Below are positions 1-6,253 of a DNA stretch of 8,680 nt, in pieces. Position 1 is the first letter of the stretch. Every line of letters begins with the position of its first letter. A program made the translations under genes and the position numbers. The notes under the pieces were generated by a model. The model was not told the DNA's origin. It did not search any database and saw only the letters and a program-made list of their open reading frames with translations. Origin of the DNA: Firmicutes bacterium UBA994 (GTDB taxonomy: Bacteria; Bacillota; UBA994); assembly GCA_002292025.1 (NCBI GenBank), contig DBBC01000063.1, positions 549 through 9,228 of the forward strand. The letters run 5' to 3'.

Positions 1-76
1 ATCCACGAAGAACACTAAGGGGCACGAAGACGCGGAGAAAGATAATTTTAGTGTTCCTGTATGGCACTTCGCGGAT
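1..76 (+). repeat. Palindromic intergenic repeat, copy A
   Basis: The element begins with ATCCACGAAGAACACTAAGG and ends with CTTCGCGGAT. Its ends pair as an imperfect hairpin: ATCCACGAAG (1-10) with CTTCGCGGAT (67-76, one G/T mismatch), and AACACTAA (11-18) with TTAGTGTT (48-55). It aligns along its full length with copy B (3879-3963) read on the other strand, including the internal CACGAAGACGC and AAAGATA blocks. The left boundary coincides with the window edge, so the element may extend further left. No ORF or transposase is present, so this is a REP/MITE-like non-coding element; any mobility is inference. Confidence 0.8.
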
Positions 77-151
77 AGTAACTCTTTGAATGCCGGGGTG
101 CCTGAGCAGGTACGGAAATGGAATATAACACAGAGTAGGGGGACCGGCAAA

Positions 152-1396
152 GTGAACACACACGTAGATGTGCCAGTGCTTAAGAACAAGCCCTTCCTCA
201 TCTTGTGGGGCGGACAGATCGTGTCTATGTTAGGCGATGCGTTGTTCAGCCTCGCCTTAATGTGGTGGGTGGTAAGTGAGACCGGCAGCGGCGTGGCGGT
301 AGCTTATGTGGCGTTGGCCTCATCCCTCCCGCGTCTGGTGCTCGCGCCCATAGTAGGAGTGTACGTAGACCGGCTAGACAAGCGGCGCATGATGCTTTTT
401 GCCGATACTTTGCTGGGGGTAATTACGCTAGGCATGACCATGCTGTTCTGGCGCGAGTATTTTTCGCTGCCTGTGGTTATTTCCGCGGCCGCGATCCTCG
501 GCGCCGCATCCTCGCTCGACGGACCGGCTTACGAGGCCACCATCCCTGCCATTGTAGGGAAGGAGCAACTGGTCAGGGCAAACTCGCTGATGCAGACCGC
601 CAACAGCATCATCGGGCTTCTGGCCCCGGCACTCAGCGGGGTAGTCATTGCCGTGGCAGGCGTAGGCGTGGCCATACTGGCAAACTCCATTTCTTTTTTC
701 TTTGCCTCGTTTACGCTCCTGTTAATCCGTTTGCCCGCGCAGCCAACAGTGGTCAAGCAACGCGCCTTTGGCCGTGACCTTAAGGACGGGGCAAAGTTTA
801 TTCTTGGCAACAGATTATTGTTGCCGATGCTCTTGTACGCCATGCTGATTAACCTCAGCCTTGCGCCCATCAGCGTTTCCTTGCCGCTCCTCGTAAAGAA
901 TGTACTGCTGGGCGGCCCGCAGCTCCTTGGATTATTTGGAAGCTTTATGTCAGCTGGGGTACTGGGAGCGTCACTGCTGGTCGCAGCGAAACCAGCTTTA
1001 CTCTCTGCTACGGGCAAGATTATGGTTTTCTCGCTCATCGCTCTGGGTATTTTTACGGTTGTGGTGGCGCGTGCCCAGTCCGCATGGCAGCTCTTGTTTG
1101 GGGGCGCTGCCGTAGGCTTTGTTCTGGTCGTGGCTAACGTCGCTTCGCGTACCATCTGGCAACGAGAAACGCCCGAGCAGTACAGGGGCCGGGCTTTTAC
1201 CGCACGTGATACCGTTAGCGGCGCGTTGCGTCCCGTGGGGATAGCAATATCCGGCCCCATGGTCGATTCGATAGGGCCGGTGTGGATGATAGCCGGGGCT
1301 GGTGTGTTATGCGTCGTAGGCGGGCTGCTTGGGTTTGGAGTAAAGAGTATTATCAATTATCCCGAACGCAGCAATCCCTCATCTTCTGCTACGTGA
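152..1396 (+). CDS. MFS exporter (EntS/macrolide-efflux type, MFS_3-like)
   Basis: This is a predicted 12-helix inner-membrane transporter of the major facilitator superfamily, 414 residues with the start chosen here. The first helix begins at the NKPFLILWGGQIVSMLGDA stretch typical of the Mef/EntS group. A motif-A loop, GVYVDRLDKRR (about residues 69-79), lies between helices 2 and 3 and is the classic proton-antiporter signature. The rest is strongly hydrophobic, with Gly/Ala-rich helices to the C-terminus. I chose the GTG at 152 because GGGGGA lies about 10 bases upstream, whereas the in-frame TTG at 86 has no ribosome binding site and would add 22 polar residues. Relatives export macrolides or siderophores by proton antiport; the substrate here cannot be told from sequence. 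Its stop overlaps the 3' end of the convergent pncB gene by 8 bp. No promoter is evident. Confidence 0.9.
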   Translation: MNTHVDVPVLKNKPFLILWGGQIVSMLGDALFSLALMWWVVSETGSGVAVAYVALASSLPRLVLAPIVGVYVDRLDKRRMMLFADTLLGVITLGMTMLFWREYFSLPVVISAAAILGAASSLDGPAYEATIPAIVGKEQLVRANSLMQTANSIIGLLAPALSGVVIAVAGVGVAILANSISFFFASFTLLLIRLPAQPTVVKQRAFGRDLKDGAKFILGNRLLLPMLLYAMLINLSLAPISVSLPLLVKNVLLGGPQLLGLFGSFMSAGVLGASLLVAAKPALLSATGKIMVFSLIALGIFTVVVARAQSAWQLLFGGAAVGFVLVVANVASRTIWQRETPEQYRGRAFTARDTVSGALRPVGIAISGPMVDSIGPVWMIAGAGVLCVVGGLLGFGVKSIINYPERSNPSSSAT

Positions 1397-2693
1397 TCGC
1401 CTCGAGTGCAGGGTTAGCATTCTGTTGACGTCCTTGTTTGGCTAGGCATTGCCAAACGCCACCTATCTTGACGCGCACAATATCGGCGGTAAAGTCCGTC
1501 GTGCTACCGCGCGCGTTCTCTAGGAGCGAAGAGCCTACGCCATACATATCTACCGGCACGTCTTCTGCTTCAAAACGCCGGATGCGCGCTACGTCAAATC
1601 CCCCCGTAACCACGATTTTAACGTCACGACAATAGCTTGCAGCCAACAATCGATGCTCGTCGGCGATATCCCAAGCGGCATGCGCGGTATCAAGTGCGGA
1701 GCGAATGTTGCGCACCAGCCGTGGGTTAACCCCCATGTCCGATTCCTTGTCACCTGTCGGCTCTACGGAGCTATCGCGCATATTGCCCGCGGTGTCCGGG
1801 CGCACGCCAAAGAGGCGATACCGCTGGGCTTCTTGTTCGTCGCCGCATAGTACAGCTTCTAAGTACAAGGGAAACATGGCTGTGAGTACTGCGCGTGCCT
1901 CGCGCACACAGTCATTATGAAAATCTATCAGGGCGATGCGGGGTACGCTAGGCGGTATGATACGGCAAAACTGAAGCATAGTCTCTACGGTATCACCCAA
2001 AAAACAGGCAATACTGGAATGGCTAATCGTGCCGCCACCCCGGCCGCCATAATAGGCGCCTTGGGCATGGGTCGAGACGAAGACTCGGCTTGCGGTACGA
2101 TGGTGCAAGTTATAAGCATCCACCGCCGTTTTATATGCATAGCCATGCAGAGGCTGAACTTTATAGTGGGCAAAGCGGGCCGGGAAAAACAAAATATCCT
2201 TGCCGCGTGCGGCCGCAAGGGTGTGGTAGACATTAGTGGCTATACGTGAGCCCTCAGTTAATACGCCGAGGATCGGTGTTTCCAGTTGGCCGAAGTAGCG
2301 ATATTTACCGCGCACTTTAAGGACGGGCGTGACAAAACTGGGATCCCCATGATATGGTACCAGTGCGCCGTCGCGCGCCGCCTCTACTTCAAGTTCCGCG
2401 AAGGCGTTGATAAAGTCGCCCGCTGGATCTGAGTTGTAAAAGCCGGCGCACTCCCGCAAAATATGAACCGCCTCCTCCACCCCCACCAGTACGGCAAAGG
2501 GTTGTCGGCGAGGGAAAAACTGCATTTCAACTTCGATGTCACCTACGGGGACTCCTCGATGGACATAGCCTTCCCGCGCTAACCGCGCTAGGATGGCGGT
2601 TGTGTTGGTAAAGTAGGCGTCAGTATAGTAGCCTTGACGCAATCGCTCTATGTCTGTTTCCGTAACCCCTAGTCGTAATCCTTTAGTTTCCAA
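1389..2693 (-). CDS. pncB: Nicotinate phosphoribosyltransferase
   Basis: The protein (434 aa) is recognisable as a nicotinate phosphoribosyltransferase. This cytosolic enzyme of the Preiss-Handler NAD salvage pathway joins nicotinic acid to PRPP with ATP hydrolysis, giving nicotinate mononucleotide. Visible signatures are the N-terminal QGYYTDAYF segment (20-28), the RGGGTISHSS motif (218-227) whose His225 matches the autophosphorylated His of the family, the LIDFHND strand (255-261), and the phosphate-binding region with VVTGGFD (361-367) and DMYGVGSSL (382-390). Length is in the normal range. The start is TTG, strongly supported by GAGGAGG (2701-2707 on the complementary strand) seven bases upstream. 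The gene is divergent from the ThiF-like gene and convergent with the MFS gene. A perfect inverted repeat lies about 34 bp upstream of the start and could be an operator. The MFS protein does not look like a niacin transporter, so the pairing may be accidental. Confidence 0.93.
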   Translation of the reverse strand: METKGLRLGVTETDIERLRQGYYTDAYFTNTTAILARLAREGYVHRGVPVGDIEVEMQFFPRRQPFAVLVGVEEAVHILRECAGFYNSDPAGDFINAFAELEVEAARDGALVPYHGDPSFVTPVLKVRGKYRYFGQLETPILGVLTEGSRIATNVYHTLAAARGKDILFFPARFAHYKVQPLHGYAYKTAVDAYNLHHRTASRVFVSTHAQGAYYGGRGGGTISHSSIACFLGDTVETMLQFCRIIPPSVPRIALIDFHNDCVREARAVLTAMFPLYLEAVLCGDEQEAQRYRLFGVRPDTAGNMRDSSVEPTGDKESDMGVNPRLVRNIRSALDTAHAAWDIADEHRLLAASYCRDVKIVVTGGFDVARIRRFEAEDVPVDMYGVGSSLLENARGSTTDFTADIVRVKIGGVWQCLAKQGRQQNANPALEAIT

Positions 2694-2726
2694 AGCTCGT
2701 CCTCCTCGTCTGCGGTCGTGTCATTA

Positions 2727-2756
2727 CATCAATTTCCCTAAACACAGAAATTGATG
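2727..2756. promoter_or_regulatory. Perfect 10-10-10 inverted repeat, candidate operator
   Basis: CATCAATTTC (2727-2736) and GAAATTGATG (2747-2756) are exact reverse complements separated by 10 bases, so the half-sites sit 20 bp (about two helical turns) apart on the same DNA face. The element lies between the divergent pncB and ThiF-like genes and is not followed by a T-tract in either direction, which argues against a terminator. A dimeric regulator site is inferred. Regulation of pncB by a niacin-responsive repressor such as NiaR is possible in this phylum, but I could not match the site to a remembered consensus. Confidence 0.5.
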
Positions 2757-2790
2757 GCTTTCAGCTATCATAAGGCATTTTGGGCCGCTG

Positions 2791-2799
2791 TGCTATAGT
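2791..2799 (+). promoter_or_regulatory. Possible extended -10 promoter for the ThiF-like gene
   Basis: TGC followed by TATAGT resembles an extended -10 element (TGnTATAAT) located about 56 bp upstream of the ATG at 2855. No convincing -35 hexamer lies 16-18 bp upstream, so the call rests on the extended -10 alone and is weak. Confidence 0.3.
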
Positions 2800-2854
2800 C
2801 TATCGCCATTCCCGGGCCAGCCGTTCTTGCATGTTACATCACAGGAGGTGCCCA

Positions 2855-3862
2855 ATGGAACGTTACTCGCGACAGATCGCGCTGCCGTTTGTAGGTAAAG
2901 CTGGCCAAGCGAAATTAGGGGCGGCAAAGGTCACTGTGATTGGTTGTGGCGCTCTGGGCACTGTGGCTGCCGAGCTGTTGGTGCGCGGTGGGGTAGGCTG
3001 TGTGCAAATTGTGGACAGAGATGTGGTAGAGTTGTCTAATCTACAGCGACAGTTCTTGTTTACCGAGCGCGATGCGGCAGAGAGACTGCCTAAAGCAATG
3101 GCTCTGGCGGCGCATCTGCAAACGATTAATAGTGATGTAGAGATTTTACCGCTCGTAACCGACTTTAGCGGCAGTAAAGCGGTCGACATGCTTACGGGCA
3201 GCACAGTAGCCGTCGACGCCACCGACAACTATGTCACGCGCTTTACCATTAACGACGCGTGCTTAGAACTAAAGTTGCCGTGGGTCTATGGCGGCGCGCT
3301 AGGCAGTCGCGGCATGACAGCGACTTTTCGCGCCGAGGGAGCTTGCTTTAGGTGTCTCTTTAGCGAATTGCCTATGCTCGGAGCGGGCGATAGCTGTGAA
3401 ATAGAAGGCGTGTTGGCATCTGCTACCGCTACTATAGCCGCGCTGCAGGCAGTAGAAGTTATGAAGTTGATTATCGCGCCGCACGCTGTGCAGGGGCGTA
3501 TACTGGAGCTAGACGTGTGGAACAGCAGCTTTCATACTCTCTCCCTACAGCGCGACGAAAGTTGCCCCGCCTGTCGGGGAGGCTTGCGTCTCTTTCTCGC
3601 AGGCGACAGGCTGCCAGAGGCTAGCATAGTCTGTGGACGCAATAGTGTGCTGGTGAGCTCCGCCACTGCTCAACCAGACTTGGTAGAATTGGCGCAGGTG
3701 CTCGCCGCCAAGGGTCTTGTGGTAACGCGGACGAAGTTCAGTTTGCGTGTTGAAGCCCAAGAACGCGAGGTGATTGTGTTTGCCGACGGGCGCGCCCTTA
3801 TAAATGGCACCAGTGATGCCCACGAAGCGCGACGTGTTTATCAGGCCATACTTGGCCTTTGA
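2855..3862 (+). CDS. ThiF/MoeB/HesA-family E1-like adenylyltransferase
   Basis: The enzyme (335 aa) should adenylate the C-terminal Gly-Gly of a ubiquitin-fold sulfur carrier (ThiS or MoaD type) for thiamine or molybdopterin synthesis in the cytoplasm. Features seen are the N-terminal RYSRQ, the nucleotide-binding GCGALG loop (30-35), the acidic DRDVVELSNLQRQFLF segment (54-69), Lys80, the DATDN motif (121-125), and four zinc-type cysteines in two CxxC pairs (164/167 and 237/240). Cys181 in the SCEIEGVLA segment sits where the reactive Cys of this family lies. Residues 245-335 form the small C-terminal domain common in Bacillota homologues, ending with FADGRALINGTSDAHEARR. The ATG at 2855 is preceded by AGGAGGTG at 2843-2850, so the longer in-frame start at 2780 is rejected. 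No ThiS, MoaD, ThiG or ThiH gene lies nearby, so ThiF cannot be separated from MoeB here. Confidence 0.88.
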   Translation: MERYSRQIALPFVGKAGQAKLGAAKVTVIGCGALGTVAAELLVRGGVGCVQIVDRDVVELSNLQRQFLFTERDAAERLPKAMALAAHLQTINSDVEILPLVTDFSGSKAVDMLTGSTVAVDATDNYVTRFTINDACLELKLPWVYGGALGSRGMTATFRAEGACFRCLFSELPMLGAGDSCEIEGVLASATATIAALQAVEVMKLIIAPHAVQGRILELDVWNSSFHTLSLQRDESCPACRGGLRLFLAGDRLPEASIVCGRNSVLVSSATAQPDLVELAQVLAAKGLVVTRTKFSLRVEAQEREVIVFADGRALINGTSDAHEARRVYQAILGL

Positions 3863-3878
3863 ACATAAAAGAGTTACC

Positions 3879-3963
3879 ATCCACGAAGGACACGAAGTTC
3901 CATCAAGGAACACTAAGGCTATCTTTATCCTGCGTCTTCGTGTCCTTAGTGTTCTTCGTGGAT
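3879..3963 (-). repeat. Palindromic intergenic repeat, copy B
   Basis: This 85-bp element begins ATCCACGAAG and ends CTTCGTGGAT, so its terminal 10 bases are perfect inverted repeats. On the - strand it reads ATCCACGAAGAACACTAAGG and then follows copy A nearly throughout, with small indels; it carries an extra TGTCCTTCG-like unit near the far end. It sits 16 bp after the ThiF-like stop codon, where its long hairpin could also act as a transcript end or stabiliser. The sequence next to it, GGATCAC, is shared with copy C, so the element may be slightly longer than the hairpin. Confidence 0.85.
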
Positions 3964-4073
3964 CACCCCTCGCTCTGAACAGGCTAAATCGTTACCATAG
4001 AAGTTCATGTTCAGCAGGAATTAATTAAGTCAGACCGAATACAAAGCGGATAGCACTGATTTCGCCAAGATTT
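3964..4073. other. Intergenic stretch upstream of the REC-GGDEF gene
   Basis: No gene is seen here. The only structure noted is a 7-bp inverted pair, CTGAACA (3975-3981) and TGTTCAG (4008-4014), separated by 26 bases. No convincing -35/-10 pair or strong ribosome binding site precedes the ATG at 4074. Confidence 0.4.
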
Positions 4074-5474
4074 ATGAGTTCCCTTATGCAGGGACATTCG
4101 CAAGGAGTGAGTCGCATCGCTCAGCGCATCTTAGTAGTAGACGACCCCTCCCTCGCGTCCCTTCGTGTTAATTTCACGGAGGCCGGTTATGACGTGATAA
4201 TGACCCAAGAGGGGCCAAGCGTTGTGCGCTTGGCTATGCGCGAGCGCCCTGATCTGATTATACTCAATGATGTGCTGACGGCAAGCGACCGCTTGGAGGT
4301 TGTGCGCGAAGTGCGCCGTAACACGCTTATTGCCCATGTACCGATCATGATTTTTACCGCGTGCGGCTCGACAGAAGACCTAGTGGCCGCGCTAGATGCC
4401 GGAGTTGACGATTTCGTCCAAAAGCCCTATGCGCACGGCGAGTTAATGGCAAGAATCAGGGCTCAACTGCGGCGCTCTTGGCAGGAGAGGTCCCTTAACC
4501 CCCTTACCGGACTGCCAGGCAATACAACGATCGAAGCGGAGTTTAAGCGCGTTGTGGCGTCGAAGAGGCCTTTTGCCGTTATCTATGCGGATATCGATAA
4601 CTTTAAATCCATCAACGATGCCTATGGATTTTTGCAGGGAGATGAAGGGATCAAGCTGCTAGCTACGATCGTCCTTGACGCCTTGCGTCGGTTTGGCAAC
4701 CCGTATGATTTTGTCGGCCACATCGGGGGAGACGATTTTGTTGTCTGTACCACCCCTGACAAGGCGGATGCCGTGTGTCAACACATCATTCGTTTGTTTG
4801 CCGCTGATGTGCCTTTTCTCTACCATCCGCTTGACCGCGCCCGCGGGTATATCGCTGGTTTCAACCGCCAAGGTCAGGAAGTTCGGCACACTGTCGCCAC
4901 CATCAGTTTGGCAGTGGTCACGAACGAGCGCAGAGAGATTGAGTCGCATTGGGAGATCGGTGAGATTGCCGCTGAACTTAAGCGCGCTGCGAAGCAGATA
5001 CCGCACAGCATCTACATCAAGGATTTGCGCGGCGCGGGAAAGGCGGAGGATGCTCCCTTAGCTGAGCGCCCTGATTTTCTCTCCTTGCCACCTGTCGCCT
5101 TTGTAACTAAGGACAATATTCTTGCCCTAGTGACTCCGACCATTCTCAAGCGTCACGGCTTTGACATTCGAGTGTGCGACTCCCTCGACGCGGCGGTAAA
5201 CCTCGCACCCGCAGTTTTAATCGTGGACACCGAGGCGGTAACCGAAGACAGAAAAGAGGTCTTGTCTTGGATAAAAGCCGGTAGACCGACAATCTTGTTC
5301 GATTCTCAGCTAGGCGAGGTTTCTTTTGACTCTCCCCTCGGGATGTCTGTAGCTACGTTAAGCAAGCCAGTTAACCTTTCGGAATGTGCACAGCACCTCA
5401 CCAATTTTTATCAGCATATACTGGCCCGAACTCGCCAGAATATCATAAGTATAGCAAACAATGAGGGGACCTGA
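4074..5474 (+). CDS. REC-GGDEF-REC-like signalling protein with degenerate receiver
   Basis: The protein (466 aa) is a cytosolic two-component/cyclic-di-GMP-type regulator. Residues about 18-135 are a receiver domain with acidic pair Asp23/Asp24, Thr95 and Lys117. An ungapped alignment of NDVLTASD with the usual DxMLPGMD places Asn65 at the phosphoacceptor position. Residues about 140-320 are a GGDEF domain: NPLTGLPGN, the metal-binding DIDNFK (173-178), guanine-contact residues Asn181 and Asp190, and a variant GGDDF signature (218-222). The inhibitory RxxD site is absent (NPYD at 209-212). Residues about 340-450 look like a second, weak receiver: strand AVLIVD with Asp385, RPTILFDS, and a Lys431-Pro432 pair. 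Diguanylate cyclase activity is uncertain because the GGDDF form is non-canonical. The ATG at 4074 has only a poor ribosome binding site; an in-frame ATG at 4086 or GTG at 4107 are alternatives. The fur-like gene follows 59 bp downstream on the same strand. Confidence 0.85.
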   Translation: MSSLMQGHSQGVSRIAQRILVVDDPSLASLRVNFTEAGYDVIMTQEGPSVVRLAMRERPDLIILNDVLTASDRLEVVREVRRNTLIAHVPIMIFTACGSTEDLVAALDAGVDDFVQKPYAHGELMARIRAQLRRSWQERSLNPLTGLPGNTTIEAEFKRVVASKRPFAVIYADIDNFKSINDAYGFLQGDEGIKLLATIVLDALRRFGNPYDFVGHIGGDDFVVCTTPDKADAVCQHIIRLFAADVPFLYHPLDRARGYIAGFNRQGQEVRHTVATISLAVVTNERREIESHWEIGEIAAELKRAAKQIPHSIYIKDLRGAGKAEDAPLAERPDFLSLPPVAFVTKDNILALVTPTILKRHGFDIRVCDSLDAAVNLAPAVLIVDTEAVTEDRKEVLSWIKAGRPTILFDSQLGEVSFDSPLGMSVATLSKPVNLSECAQHLTNFYQHILARTRQNIISIANNEGT

Positions 5475-5533
5475 CGGCAACGGGCGTACAAAAAACGGTT
5501 ACGTTCATTAAAGAGAAGTTGAGGTGTGCTGTA

Positions 5534-5989
5534 TTGCGCGAGCAGTCAAGGGTGGAAGAAGTCCGCGATATCCTTAAGGAACGCGATCATAGGCTGACCC
5601 CGCAGCGCGAAGCGATTCTTAAAATACTGCTGGACCACAAGGATATGCATTTGACCGCGGAAGACATCTACCAAGCAAGTCGCGATAAGAACCCTGAAAT
5701 TGGGCTGGCCACGGTCTACCGCACCCTAGACTTGTTTGCGGGGTTAGGGATTTTGTCGCGCCTAGACTTTGGCGACGGGGGCAGAAAATACGAGCTAGCA
5801 GGAGAGCAAGAGAAGCACTACCACCATCACTTGCTGTGCCTAGGCTGCGGCGACATAATTGAGTTTAATGAAGACCTGCTGGAAGAGCTTGAAGCGCGCA
5901 TCTCCGCCGACAAAAATTTCAGAATAGTAGACCACAGTCTGCGCTTTTTTGGTTTTTGTCACGCCTGCCGGGGCAAGCATGAAAGCTAA
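5534..5989 (+). CDS. fur: Fur-family metal-responsive repressor
   Basis: This 151-aa cytosolic DNA-binding repressor has the Fur layout. A winged-helix domain (about 10-88) carries the recognition helix GLATVYRTL (57-65). The dimerisation domain contains the His cluster HYHHHLLC (95-102) and two CxxC structural zinc pairs (Cys102/105 and Cys142/145). His39 and Glu110 (in DIIEF) occupy metal-site positions; PerR proteins have Asp at the latter position, so Fur or Zur is more likely than PerR. The metal cannot be fixed from sequence. I chose TTG at 5534 because GAGGTG (5521-5526) lies seven bases upstream; TTG at 5519 would add five residues. The stop codon overlaps the start of csoR by 11 bp, so the two are probably translationally coupled. 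No Fur-box palindrome was seen upstream. Confidence 0.9.
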   Translation: MREQSRVEEVRDILKERDHRLTPQREAILKILLDHKDMHLTAEDIYQASRDKNPEIGLATVYRTLDLFAGLGILSRLDFGDGGRKYELAGEQEKHYHHHLLCLGCGDIIEFNEDLLEELEARISADKNFRIVDHSLRFFGFCHACRGKHES

Positions 5990-6242
5990 TCGCGACCAAG
6001 TGCTGCGCCGCTTACGCCGCATTGAGGGTCAGGTGAGGGGGTTGCAGCGTATGGTGGAGGAGGACCGCTATTGCATTGACGTTCTCACGCAATTGACGGC
6101 TGTTCGCGCCGCGCTAGCTCAAGTCGGCGTGCAAGTTTTAGATGCTCATGCGCGTGGCTGCCTAACTGCTGCCGTGCAGTCAGGTCAATCCGAGGCCGCC
6201 ATTGATGAATTCTTAGACGCTCTGGAGAGATTTATGAAATAG
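5979..6242 (+). CDS. csoR: CsoR-family copper-sensing repressor
   Basis: The 87-aa product is a CsoR/RcnR (DUF156) four-helix repressor, opening with the family's RLRRIEGQVRG segment. Its metal-site residues are Cys32 (in YCIDVL), His57 and Cys61 (in HARGC). This Cys-His-Cys set is the Cu(I) triad of CsoR. The nickel sensor RcnR uses a His-rich set, and the persulfide sensor CstR lacks the His. In the family, Cu(I) binding releases DNA and turns on copper export or chaperone genes. ATG 5979 gives the standard N-terminus and lies inside the end of fur, with GGGG five bases upstream. Its TAG stop shares bases with the AGGAGG ribosome binding site of the CopZ-like gene, indicating one transcript. 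No GC-rich CsoR operator was found upstream, and no copper ATPase (CopA) gene is in the window. Confidence 0.92.
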   Translation: MKANRDQVLRRLRRIEGQVRGLQRMVEEDRYCIDVLTQLTAVRAALAQVGVQVLDAHARGCLTAAVQSGQSEAAIDEFLDALERFMK

Positions 6243-6253
6243 GAGGGCTTTTC

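Noticed and set aside
86..151. Upstream TTG start of the MFS gene
   Set aside because: No ribosome binding site and an added polar stretch; GTG 152 has GGGGGA upstream.
529..1356. 275-codon open frame on the - strand
   Set aside because: It is antisense to the clear MFS gene, has no recognisable domain or ribosome binding site, and has a low-complexity composition typical of a shadow frame.
3821..3830. CCACGAAG-like string near the end of the ThiF-like gene as another repeat copy
   Set aside because: Only a few bases match; the position is coding for the conserved DAHEARR segment and no paired arm is present.
3804..4028. 74-codon + strand frame across the intergenic region after the ThiF-like gene
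   Set aside because: It spans the palindromic repeat copy B and has no ribosome binding site or domain.
3863..4073. tRNA-Sec (selC) or other RNA gene in the largest gap
   Set aside because: The gap is mostly repeat copy B; no cloverleaf with a long variable arm or GGTTCnA T-loop was seen.
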